Translations under genes and position numbers: made by a program | The notes under the pieces: generated by a model | What the model saw: only the letters and a program-made list of their open reading frames with translations | Database searches by the model: none | Told to the model about the DNA's origin: nothing | Assembly: GCA_965153355.1 (NCBI GenBank) | Contig: OZ231126.1 | Span: 106,144,001 to 106,208,000 of the forward strand | Origin: Flaccisagitta enflata | Lineage: Eukaryota > Chaetognatha > Sagittoidea > Aphragmophora | Length of the DNA stretch: 64,000 bases | Direction: 5' to 3' | Shown: positions 38,394 to 50,164 of the stretch, piece by piece | Position numbering within the stretch: position 1 is the stretch's first letter | Layout of the letters: every line of letters begins with the position of its first letter

Positions 38394-40624
38394 TCAAGTA
38401 AACATAACAAATGATTCTTTGCAATTATACAAAATATTGCTATATACTTGAGCGGTATCTAAACTAGGGTGCAAATTGATCACCAAATAACGATGAGAAC
38501 CTGAGCAATAATCCTTAAAAACTTGGAAAAGACTATCACCACTTTTAATCTTGACATTAAAACTGTTGAGCACACGTTTCAATATATTCATACTACTGTG
38601 GCTTTTAAACAAAATCAGCATAGTAGCTTGAAATAATGCTTGATGTATCTTTGAACTAGCATAGAACATTGAATAACTTTGAGCAATAATTAGTAACGAA
38701 CAAGGTAGGTGATGGGTGACATAAGATCCAAACCGCAAAATCATCTTTATAACGTCGCGATTTGATGTAACTTCATCCTCGAAATCATCACAAAGAATAA
38801 AGCAATCACGTGTTGCTATCCTTTCAAGATCCATAGGAATATGATCATAATAACTCCAATTCTTAGAAAATTTTTTTTCCAATACTGTGACATTTTCATC
38901 ACGGTATCTTGAAATGACGATGAGATGACTAATTTTTAGTCGCGTGCACGCGACTCTACAACCCGCTCTGTCGGTCCGTCGGTCGGTCGGTCCGTCCGTA
39001 ACACTTTGCTTTTTTTCGTCTTTTTGGGTCGTCTGGAGTTATTTTGAGTCATTTTTTTGTTGTTTTAGGGAATTATTGGTTGCTTTTAGTCATTTTTGGT
39101 TATTTTTGGTCATTTTGGTCATTTTTGGTCATTTTGGTCATTTTGGTCATTTTGGTCATTTTTGGTCATTTTTGGTCATTTTTGATTATTTTTGATTATT
39201 TTTGATTATTTTTTATTATTTTTGGTCACTTTTGGTCATTTTTGGTCATTTTTGGTCATTTTTGGTCATTTTTGGTCATTTTGGTCATTTTGGTCATTTT
39301 GGTCATTTTGGTCATTTTTGGTCATTTTTGGTCATTTTTGGTCATTTTTGGTCATTTTTGGTCATTTTTGGTCATTTTTGGTCATTTTGGTCATTTTGGT
39401 CATTTTTGGTCATTTTTGGTCGTTTTTGGTCATTTTTGGTCATTTTAGGTCATTTGGGTCATTTTTGGTCATTTTTGGTCATTTTTGGTCATTTTTGGTC
39501 ATTTTGATCATTTTTCTTCATTTTTGTTCATTTTTGTTCATTTTTGTTCATTTTTGGTCTGCTGGTTTAAATCTAATGGTTTAAGTCTGCTGGTCTAGTG
39601 GTTTAAATCTGCTGGTTTAAGTCTGCTGGTTTAAGTCTGCTGGTTAAAATGATATTAAAGATAAGTATGGTTTAAGTCTGGTTTAAGTCTGGTTTAAATC
39701 TGGTTGAAGTCTGGTTTAAGCATGGTTTAAGTCTGGTTAAGTCTGGTTTAAGTCTGGTTTAAGACTGGTTCATGTTTGATTTATGTCTGGTTTAGGTCTG
39801 GGTTAGGTCTGGTTTAGGTCTGGTGTATGTCTGGTTTTTGTCTGGTTTATGTTTGATTTAGGTCTGATTTAGTCTGGTTTGATTCTGGTTTGAGCCTGGT
39901 TTGAGCCTGGTTTGAGCCTGGTTTGAGCCTAGTTTGAGCCTGGTTTGAGCCTGGTTTAAGTCTGGTTTAAGTCTGGTTTTAGTCTGGTTTGAGTCTGGTT
40001 TGAGTCTGGTTTGAGTCTGGATTGAGTCTGGTTTGAGTCTGGTTTGAGTCTGGCTTAAATCTGGTTTATGTCTGGTTTATGTCTGGTTTATGTCTGATTT
40101 AGGTCTGTTTTCGGTCTGGTTTAATTCTGGTTTGAGTCTGGTTTGAGTCTGGTTTGAGTCTGGTTTGAGTCTGGTTTGAGTCTGGTTTGAGTCTGGTTTG
40201 AGTCTGGTTTGAGTCTGGTTTGGGTCTGGTTTGGGTCTGTTTTGGGTTGTGTTAAGTCTGATTTTCGATAAAAAGATACAATAAGGGGTCAGTTCAGTTA
40301 TTTTTGTCCTGCACGCGACTTATAGGTGTTGGCCTTGTTTTCTCAAAATGAGCTGGTGACTCCAACAACAAGTTCTGAAGAAAAAAAAATTGTGATTTAG
40401 TGATTTTGTGATCTAGTGACTACAACAACAAATTCTGAAAAAAAAATTGTGATTTAGTGATTTGTGATTAACTTTTTTTTTTAAATCTCTTTTTTGATTT
40501 CTTTTTCACTTACTTTGATCATTGTTGATTTTCCACTTCCACTACTACCAAAGCAAATCACAAAATTTCCTTCTTTCCCAAACTTAGGAGTATCAACGAA
40601 AATTTCTTCATTTTTATCATCCAT
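38394..40624 (-). pseudogene. ATP: A32-like packaging ATPase, spliced and split by a Helentron-like insertion
   Basis: Exon 1 (40624-40514) ends with a Walker A motif, GSSGSGKST, and donor AAA|GTAAGT. Exon 2 starts at 40374 after TTTTTCTTCAG and runs NLLLESPAHFE to 40342, where a 1.4-kb mobile element (38934-40341) interrupts it. Coding resumes in frame with SHLIVISRYRDENV. Walker B follows, CFILCDDFEDE (near 38800), and then the conserved LLIIAQSYSMF strand. Stop at 38394. Total about 220 residues, the normal size for FtsK/HerA-type packaging ATPases of Polintons. It would pump DNA into the capsid. Intron 1 carries a 60-bp tandem duplication of the acceptor and exon start. Confidence 0.75.
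38934..40341 (+). mobile_element. large Helentron-like copy I with two internal arrays
   Basis: It starts TTTTAGTCGCGTGCACGCGACT and ends GCACGCGACTTATAGGTGTTGG-CCTTGTTTT. Between them are a short GTCGGTCC run, about 490 bp of TTTTTGGTCA units (39090-39580), about 680 bp of 11-bp TCTGGTTTAAG/TCTGGTTTGAG units (39590-40260), and no gene. It is inserted in the ATPase coding exon, and the empty site can be inferred exactly from the surrounding frame. Confidence 0.8.
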
Positions 40625-41600
40625 TCTTTCCTTTTAAGACTTAAAACTAAAAAATTTTCAAAGAAATATCTCAGATTTATGAAAAAAAATTTTTGATTCA
40701 TTCTATTTAAAAGGCATTTTAATCATTTTAAGAAAAAACTTTGAATAACTACTTTAAAACAGACATTCTTTCATTAAAAATGATCATTCACTTTCTATTT
40801 TTACCAATTCTGTGGCTAAATATATCAATTTTTTCTTATTTTTAACAATCCAATTTCTTTCCTCTCGTTCATTTTAACTATTTCTACCAATTCAATAATT
40901 AAAATGAATAAATTTCTTATTTCCAAACTACAGTTTTATTCAATTTTGAATAGAAATTGTTCAAATTCAAATTCAAAATGGTCAATTTACCCTTATTTCT
41001 AAGGACAAAATTAGGTCATATACAGTACTTTTTTACCCCATTTCTTATGGGTATTCCCCATAATTTTACCCTATTTCTACCATATAATTGTTTTTTAACT
41101 TCCCCGTTTCCTTCTCATCTCCCATCTTCTCTGGTCAATCTGCTTACTTTATCATTTGATCATTTTTGATATTTTGTTATTTTTGTGACTTTGTGACTTT
41201 GTGATTGTGTGATCCTTTCCCTTTTATATTTTTACTTTCAATTCTTTCATCATGTCTTGACCGTTTCACATTTTCTATCTATCATCATCACTTTCTATCT
41301 TTCTATCTTTCTTTCTTTCCTTCTTTCTATCTTTCTTTGGTCATTCATTTATTCATTCTGTCAACATGTGACCTATCTTATCGTATTTGTGATTTGTGAT
41401 CTTGTGATCTCCCCACATTTTCTAATATTTATCACAGATTTTGGCCACTGGATTTCATTTGACCATGCATTTGGTCGGACCTGAATATTACTACTGTACG
41501 ACACAGGGGTGAACCATCGAATCCATCTAGTGATTGATTTTTAAGAGAATGAATGATGTTAGACTTATTAGAATTTTTTGTTTGTTTCTCTATGTTATCA
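40625..41600. other. AT-rich DNA, no gene seen
   Basis: No supported gene, element end or RNA. The right terminus (TIR) of the Polinton-like element should be in or beyond this stretch but was not recognised. Short TGTGACTTTGTGAT-type repeats occur at 41180-41215 and 41390-41412. Confidence 0.5.
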
Positions 41601-41602
41601 GT

Positions 41603-42232
<630 letters not shown>

Positions 42233-42759
42233 CTGGCACTCAATAGGAGAGAATCATAAAAACATGCACGGTAATCAAAAAATCATGCACGCTAATTAAG
42301 AAACCATGTTGATGCGTCTTGAGTGTCGTTGACACATTCCCGCGTCTATTTGGACGACGTACCGCGCGCGTTTCCGCGTTGAGGAGGATCACCCAGATTC
42401 CCTCTACAGCCTCCTCCTCCGCCGGCACTAACGCCTCCTCCGCCGCAAGTCATAGTGAAGCTACTCCTGCGAGTCCCGCTCGCTGTGATTCGACTGCCCT
42501 AATTTTATAGTGTAACTTACATGAGTCATGGGTCATGATTTCATCTACTATTTCCACATATGGAATTACCTCCAATATTCCACTAGGCTAGTGGAGGATG
42601 GAGGAGGGAGGAGTTGAAGGAGGAACTCCTCCATGTAATCATGCACTTATTAAGGGCATAAAATTATGAAGGAGGAATCATTTTTTAGACTTTGCCATCC
42701 TAACAAAATAAGTCATTAATCAATCATCAATTTACAAGAAGTAAGTAACCAATATGTAT

Positions 42760-43887
42760 AACAAGGCCAACACCTATAAGTCGCGTGCAAGACAAAGATA
42801 ACAGAATTGACCTGACTCCTTATTGTATAACTTTATTGGCTTAATCCAGACTTAGACCAGACTTAGACCAGATGTAGACCAGACTTAGACCTGGCTTAGA
42901 CCAGACTTAGACCAGACTTAGACCAGACTTAGACCAGACTTAGACCAGACTTAAACCAGACTTAGACCAGACTTAGACCAGACTTAGACCACACTTAGAC
43001 CAGACTTAAACCAGACTTAGACCAGACTTAGACCAGACTTAAACCAGACTTAAACCAGACTTAAACCAGACTTAGACCAGACTTAGACCAGACTTAGACT
43101 AGACTTAGACCAGACTTAGACCAGACTTAGACCAGACTTAGACCAGACTTAGACCAGACTTAGACCAGACTTAGACCAGACTTAGACCAGACTTAGACCA
43201 GACTTAGACCAGACTTAGACCAGACTTAGACCAGACTTAGACCAGACTTAGACCAGACTTAGACCAGACTTAGACCAGACTTAGACCAGACTTAGACCAG
43301 ACTTAGACCAGACTTAGACCAGACTTAGACCCGACTTAGACCAGACTTAGACCAGACTTAGACCAGACTTAGACCCGACTTAGACCAGACTTAGACCAGA
43401 CTTAGACCAGACTTAGACCAGACATAGACCAGACTTAGACCAGACTTAGACCAGACTTAGACCAGACTTAGACCAGACTTAGACCAGACTTAGACCAGAC
43501 TTAGACCAGACTTAGACCAGACTTAGACCAGACTTAGACCAGACTTAGACCAGACTTAGACCAGACTTAGACCAGACTTAGACCAGACCACAAATGACCT
43601 AAAATGTCCCAAATAACTAAAGATGACTTAAAACTACTTTAAATGCCCAAAAACGACACATATGGCTTAAATGAAGAAAGTGATTTAAATGATCAAAAAT
43701 GACCAAAAATAACTAAAAGCAACAAAAAATGACCAAAAACAACAAAAAAATGACTCAAAATAACTCCAGATATCCCAAATTGACCAAAAACGATGCAAAA
43801 AAGCTAAGTGTTACGGACCAACTGACCAACAGACCAACCGACGGACCGACGGAGCAGGTTGTAGAGTTGCGTTCACGCGACTAAAAA
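42760..43887 (-). mobile_element. large Helentron-like copy J
   Basis: The inverted version of copy I: on the minus strand TTTTTAGTCGCGTGAACGCAACTC, CTACAACCTGCTCCGTCGGTCC, degenerate GGTCATTT units, about 750 bp of the 11-bp unit TCTGGTCTAAG (42845-43590), then CTTGCACGCGACTTATAGG, GTTGGCCTTGTT. Its array is far more uniform than that of copy I. Confidence 0.8.
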
Positions 43888-45501
43888 GAATTTTTATTCC
43901 TTACCCATGATTATCTTTTTACTGTCAATTTCTGTTGCATGCCTTGTTGATGATTACTATGCGCTATGCAAAATCTTGCTTGTGTAAGTTCTGTTTACAA
44001 AATAGCTAAATGCAAGTAAGTAAATGATATCCAAAAAAAGAATTTTCACAAAATTTTTTTGATGAGTTTTTAGGCATTATATCACTTTCTTAGTAAATAA
44101 GTTTTTTTTTGTCAATTTCATAGATGCGTTATAACAGTTTTTTAATCGATTTGTTTGTTGGTGGAGTAAGGTGTTTTGTTTAAAATCATGTCCTTCACCC
44201 ATCAAAATGTAATCCACTCCAAGAGCCATTATTGAGGGTCTTACCCATAATTTTCTCAATACTTGATTTTGATTCTTCAAAGAACTATTTGCCTATTGTT
44301 CTTTTATCAATGTTTGTTTTGGTAAGTAAAATCAGGCAAAACACAAAATGGAAGAAGAAGTTTGCCATGATTGCCAGTGTGAAATCATAAAAATGAAATC
44401 ATCTCCTGATGGTTAAGACACTAACAACTGATAATGTTTCTTCACCCTAACTTTTTGATATTCCTCATGGTACCGAAAATAAAAACAGTCCTAACACCAC
44501 CACCACCACATCCACCATCAAAGTGGTTTGTTACTAAGACAAACCAATTCATCCTTAACTTTTCTTGCAATGTTGAATGCTACTATTTTTATAGTTTTCC
44601 TAAAACGTTGGCCAATGTTAGCTACTACGTGAATTAAAAAAAAAAGGTGAATCTTTTTATAACAAAATGACTTAAAAAGTTTTTTAAAAGTGTATTAAAG
44701 AAAAGGATTTTGAAGATTTCAAATTATCTTTCATCTTAGACCAATCCCAGATCTGTATCTCTAACGGTTTAGGAGCTAGAGCTCTCAAAAGTGAGACACC
44801 GCCTTGCTGAATTGCATCTTGTTCAAAGTGACTGCAAAAACAAATTTGGCAATATTCTTACTTAAACTAATGCCATTTCCAAATGAAAAAAGATAGAGCT
44901 CTAGAGATACCAGATGGGCGCCAAATGAAAGAGGGTTTCAAGGGCTTCAAAATGGTCTAATACTTTTCTTTAATTTGTTTAGTACTCGCGAAATTCTTAC
45001 ATTTTGTTTTATAAATGGAAAAAGATGATTCTTCATCATGCAAATTCACCGACTTTCTCGACAGAGAAAAGACAGCGTACTGAAACCTAAAAATCTTTCG
45101 CTCGTCTCCAGTCAATCGATGCTTTTGTTTGTTGTCACTAAGGCCTTGCGTATGGGCTTCATAACCTTGGCCTCAATTCGGCCTTGCATGGGCCAAAATA
45201 TGGGCCACAACAAAGAAAACAAGAAAATCTTCCCTGATAATGAGGCAAAAGGGGTTTCAAACAAAATCTCTACACAACAGAAAATGGAGATACAATTCAG
45301 ACTATGTATATGATCATAATACATCCCCATATGGGCAGGAGATGGAAGAATGTTTAAATGAATGAATAGATGTATGAAAAGAAAAGAAAATATGTTTAGA
45401 TCGCGAGCAATCAATCCAAACAAATTGTTTTTGAGAACAAAAATAAACAAACTAGGAAAGAATCTTTGGTTAACTTGTCTGTCTGTCTCTGTCTGTCTCT
45501 T

Positions 45502-45587
<86 letters not shown>

Positions 45588-45754
45588 AATCCTGGATTAG
45601 ATTCGATTCTCATTCATTGGGAAAGATCGCGCACAGGTGAGTTGAGATTCGTTCGTTATCCCCCCAAAAAAGTCTCGACTCATGAAAGATCATCCATTAG
45701 AATTCCAGAACAGACATCAGCAAAATTCAATGAATATTTGCCAACTTGGAACTA
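43888..45754. other. intergenic DNA with a (CT)n array
   Basis: No supported gene. A CT array of about 75 bp lies at 45507-45583. The short ORFs in this stretch lack coding character or conserved motifs. Confidence 0.5.
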
Positions 45755-46462
45755 TTTTCAGTCGCGTGCACGCAACTCTATACCCCACTTTGTCCGTCCA
45801 TCGGTCGGTTGGTCGGTCGGTCGGTTGGTCGGTCAGTCAGTCGGTCGGTCGGTCGGTCGGTCGGTTGGTTGGTTGGTCCCCATTTTACTTTTTTTATCCG
45901 TTTTATTCCTATCACGTCATTTTATGTCAATTAAGTGATTTTGAGTCAAAATAGATCATTTTAAGTCATTTTAGGTCACTTTAAGTCAAATTAAGTCATT
46001 TGAGTCATTATTGAATTTTAGTCCATTTAAGTCAATCTAGGTCATTTTAAGTCATTTTAAGTAAATTCAAGTCAATTCAAGTCAGTTTAACTCAGTATAA
46101 GTCAATTAAAGGCAGTATAAGTCAATTTTTATTTACATGACTATAGGTAATTATAGGTCATAATGCAATTTTGGGTAATCATAGGTAATTATAGGTCATT
46201 ATAGGTCATTATGCAATTAAAGGTTATCATAGGTCATTATAGGTAATCATAGGTCATTATAGGTAATTATAGGTTATTATGCAATTATAGGTCATTATAG
46301 GTAATGATAGGTAATTATAGGTAATTATAGGTAATAATGGGTCAGTATAGGTGATTATAGGTAATTTTAGGTAATAAAAGGTTATTATGCAATTATAGGT
46401 CATTATAGGTAATTATAGGTCATTATAGGTAATTACAGGTCATTATAGGTAATTATAGAGTC
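45755..46462 (+). mobile_element. Helentron-like copy K, 3' end missing
   Basis: TTTTCAGTCGCGTGCACGCAACTC, TATACCCCACTTTGTCC, then a (GTCGGTCGGTTG) run, about 190 bp of AAGTCATTTT-like units and about 330 bp of 10-11-bp units (AGGTAATTAT/AGGTCATTAT). The canonical 3' hairpin and CCTTGTTT are not found. Confidence 0.65.
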
Positions 46463-46539
46463 ATAAAGGGTACCGCTCGACCAGAGAATAGAAATACCGT
46501 GACTCCGGAAATCATTTCATATGATTATCGGATCAAATT

Positions 46540-46690
46540 CCAAGAATCAAGGAATATAAAAAGCTTGATTCGGTTTGAGAAGGACCTCTTCTATCGGAAA
46601 AATTCCTCTTATTATTTCCTCTAACAGTCTAACAGTCCTTCAGTTGCTTATCGAGATAGCTAATTCTCTACTGGTGGCGAGGCGGGATAG
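46540..46690 (+). other. possible LTR remnant with primer-binding-like site
   Basis: A TATAAAAAG box (about 46554-46562) is followed about 110 nt later by CTGGTGGCGAGGCGGGAT. TGG at the start of such a GC-rich motif is the form of a tRNA primer-binding site. No LTR pair or gag/pol was seen, so this is weak. Confidence 0.2.
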
Positions 46691-46829
46691 TAACTGTCTA
46701 CACGAACACCACCCTCGAAGATCCAACACTACCAATGATAAATGATAAAGGTTGATACGAAAGGGAAAGAAAAACTCCTCTAGATAAGAAAGTTTACTCG
46801 AAAAAATTCAAAGAACATATAACTCAACG

Positions 46830-47291
46830 TCATTCAAAATCCTTAAAACAACAACGAATAGGGTCAATAAAACACTCAAAACCAACAGATTCTTTCATCA
46901 ACAATCCATCATTTCTTTTTAACTCTCGCCGAATATCGAGAACAAAGATGGAAATGAGTCCTTTCTTATCAATCCGTCCTGGTTTATAGTTAATCGGAGC
47001 GTACGTCCGCAGGAGTCGCGAACCGGCGGCCGTATTGAGGAGTTCTTCGATCCACGCATCATAGCTGGTCCGTCGACTGGCACGCGTATAGACACCGGAC
47101 GACCAATCCGCCGACGACGGCCATAGGTCGGCATTGGTCGGTCTGTCGATCCATTTCCCGACAACCCCGGTAAGACACCGAGAACCTACAAGGTAAGCAA
47201 CGAAGAATGAGTTAATGGACCAACGTACAGACCGACACTCAAACCATACAAAAGAGTGAAAATCGGGAAAATGGGCTGAACCAGAGTACAA
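46830..47291 (-). CDS. doubtful ORF, unidentified
   Basis: An open frame of 153 codons without an ATG at its 5' end. The part from 47190 to 46830 (SADWSSGVYTRASRRTSYDA, IEELLNTAAGSRLLRTYAP) looks protein-like. A possible acceptor, TTACCTTGTAG (47191), precedes it, but no upstream exon joins cleanly. Function unknown. Confidence 0.3.
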   Translation of the reverse strand: MYSGSAHFPDFHSFVWFECRSVRWSINSFFVAYLVGSRCLTGVVGKWIDRPTNADLWPSSADWSSGVYTRASRRTSYDAWIEELLNTAAGSRLLRTYAPINYKPGRIDKKGLISIFVLDIRRELKRNDGLLMKESVGFECFIDPIRCCFKDFE

Positions 47292-47801
47292 AGGTCAAAG
47301 CCCTGAATGTACGGAGGCTCGTGGAAGGGGGGAAGAGCAAATTCAGGCATTTCTAATGGAAATAGAAAGAGGAAGAAGATCACCACCCGATAACTCCTTC
47401 CACAAGAGTGACGCTATTTTCCCGCAAAAAGTATTCAAGGACAAAATCATAAAGAAATTCATATTTAGTATTCAATTGCGCACACTAATTTCATGCAAAG
47501 AAAAAAAAATTCAGTTCGATTGACAAGGAAGTCCGATCATTAATAATACAAAATAGTCCAATCATAGTTTAACCATCACAAGCAGTTCATTCTTATCATA
47601 AACAAAACAATTACAGTCCAATTGTAAACACAAACAAAACAGCAGTGATTCGATTACCACAAATAATACTTTGTTTAATACAATCAACCCCGTTCGAACA
47701 TCCAAAAGACATAATTTTCGGCATCATATTTTCCGCAAAAACACATTCGGATTAACCAGCCACGTACAGTACGTACTGTATTTCATCATTCAATAAAACA
47801 A

Positions 47802-48440
47802 ATGCCGCGAAACACCATTACTTACACACAGAGCAGGATTGGGCTCGCAATCCTGCCAACAGGTTCCAGTTGTGAAGGACGGATGCGACCACATCCGTGC
47901 ATCCATACCAAACCACCAAAAACAGATCGGACAAACGGACCTTCTTCCGAAAAGCAATTCAAACCAATAAACACGACCGGACAGACAGATTGCATACAAA
48001 CACAGCCCCATAAAACTCATCAAATTGTCCGTCCACGTGCAGTTAAGAGTAAACAACCGAACAATAAAATCCCAGGACGCGCTTATCGCGTTCACACAAC
48101 AGGAACGTACGTGCCAGAATCATACTCCAAATACGCATACATTCGAAAAGACATTTGTTCCATGGAAAGCGCTCATTACAATTCAACCATTCGCGTTCCA
48201 GATACCTTTACATCCATTAGCGAGTTTGCATTTCCGGTCCACACGCCAATAAAGACCAACAAGACTGAGACGAGCGCATCAGCATCCACGACACGAACAA
48301 ATGTTAACCAGACCGACCGACAGACCATTGGAAGTCAAAGCCGGTCCGATAGGAAATCTGAGATAAAAAGATTGAACAAGTTTATTAAGACGGGTAACCT
48401 GAACGCAGTCCAACATTGGACAAGAACAGTCCGCAGATGA
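47802..48440 (+). CDS. hypothetical 212-residue polar protein
   Basis: ATG 47802 to TGA 48440. Rich in Thr, Asn, Lys and Arg, with a central segment (RAYRVHTTGTYVPESYSKYA) of ordinary composition and a basic C-terminus (RKSEIKRLNKFIK). No domain, signal or neighbour supports a function. The frame could be chance. Confidence 0.3.
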   Translation: MPRNTITYTQSRIGLAILPTGSSCEGRMRPHPCIHTKPPKTDRTNGPSSEKQFKPINTTGQTDCIQTQPHKTHQIVRPRAVKSKQPNNKIPGRAYRVHTTGTYVPESYSKYAYIRKDICSMESAHYNSTIRVPDTFTSISEFAFPVHTPIKTNKTETSASASTTRTNVNQTDRQTIGSQSRSDRKSEIKRLNKFIKTGNLNAVQHWTRTVRR

Positions 48441-49906
48441 ACGAATGGAATTGAATCAGAACTGCACACGATAAGCCATGGCACTAAGATCATAGAACCA
48501 CTCATCGGCAAACTTTCCACACAGCAATGATACTATCGTGTCAAATTGACACACACGCGCAAAAGATACTCATTCATAATTACACGTAGAAGCATGAGTA
48601 TAGTTCACACTGATTTACTGAGTATTATAAAGGCCATAGTTCACACTTAAACACTTGAAAATCAAATCCAACTAGGCTACGTTCGCACTAACAGTATTTT
48701 CATCAAACGTAGTTCATACTATTAGACAAAAGCACGCTCACATTCAATGAATCACAGACTAAGCAACATCCTCCATCGTTGATTCTTGTACTCAACACGA
48801 CTTAGCATCATATAACAAAGACTCAAAATTCATTAAAATTTAAACAATCTGAATTTCCTTCTGAATTGAAAACAAATTCAAGGAAATCAAATCCGAAACA
48901 AAATTCTTTATTCGAATTTTAAGAAAACCTCGATATGGAAAAGAATATTGAAACCAAAACAATTGTGAAATTGGCAGAATAAGAAGTGTTAAAGAAAATA
49001 ATTCATGAAAATAAAGATCAATAAATTTCAAAAATAATCTTGAATCGAGTTCAATATTCCAACAAAAACGGAAGTTAGACAAAAATTTTGAACAAAAATT
49101 ATTTTAGAATTAGAAATTAACTGCCAAGAATTTTGAAGAAAAAAACAAAATCTCCAACTTCATCCAGTCTTAACAAAAACAATATTGAAAACAAAGTAGT
49201 AAGGAGCCAGTCTAACAATAACACAAGTCAGGAAGCGCAGAAACATAACAAAATCCACTTACTTGAGCGAAAGAGAAAAACCGCATTTGCGCATAACCAT
49301 CGATCGAAGAGACAACGTCCATATTCCCAATTTTCAATCGCCGCGCGGATGCCATCGACGGCATATTGGCGACATCCGGATTTTCAATCAATCCCAATTA
49401 TCAACCACTCTTGCACTTACGCGTATTTGATACTTGTAAAAATCCATACTTGCGATTGAATTCATTCGAACAAAACACAACTACAACAAGACAAAACAAG
49501 TATACAACATACAACAAAAGAAAACAAAATAAATTAAAACAGAATAAAACAAATAAAACAAAATGAAACAAAACAAAACAAATTGAATAATTCGATAAAT
49601 AAATACCCAAATAAATTTAATACATAAAAAAGAAAAACATAAAATATATTTAAAAATTAATTCGGTGTAAACTAATTAAATAAAAATAAGAATTTAATCA
49701 CATTGTGTCGAAAATAAAAAGCTGAAAGCTAACAACGCCACACTATAATAGTAGACACAAGTCAAACAATCAACAGTACAACTACAACAACAAATTGACA
49801 TCGTCATCAGCAGACACAAATTGCACAAAATTCACCATTTATTCGATTTACCATTTGTATGTTTGCACATTTAAATTCCGTCAGTTGTAACCCATGATCC
49901 ATCCAC
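48441..49906. other. AT-rich DNA, no convincing gene
   Basis: Contains a basic open frame at 49133-49459 (KKKTKSPTSS, HNHRSKRQRPYSQF) that may be a coding remnant, then an (AAACA)-rich stretch (49480-49580). Nothing else was recognised. Confidence 0.35.
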
Positions 49907-50164
49907 ATGTTGTCTGACCATATTGAAGACGGCATCAATTATAAACGCGAATTCCATCGTGAACTGCAAGAGAAAGTGAAATTGAAAGAAGAAAACAGAG
50001 TATTAAACAGCAAACTGAGAGTTGCAAGAATATTTTTGGACGATAAAGACAATAGTATAAGACTATTTAAGCAAAAAGTAAACGATTTGCAGGATACTAT
50101 ATCCGAATTAAACGAGCATATTGACGAATTGTTCGTAAATGATGGAGAAAGATCCAACGGATGA
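49907..50164 (+). CDS. short coiled-coil protein
   Basis: ATG 49907, 85 residues, nearly all heptad-like (YKREFHRELQEKVKLKEENR, then LFKQKVNDLQDTISELNEHI). The stop overlaps the start of the next frame (50139). Its tight overlap with the following genes suggests one transcription unit or a single broken gene. Confidence 0.5.
   Translation: MLSDHIEDGINYKREFHRELQEKVKLKEENRVLNSKLRVARIFLDDKDNSIRLFKQKVNDLQDTISELNEHIDELFVNDGERSNG

Noticed and set aside
42240-42510. Two small overlapping ORFs (Ser/Ala/Thr-rich)
   Set aside because: No start context, motif or neighbour support on either strand.
42830-43590. CRISPR or satellite centromere interpretation of the 11-bp array
   Set aside because: It lies between the two defined ends of a Helentron-like copy.
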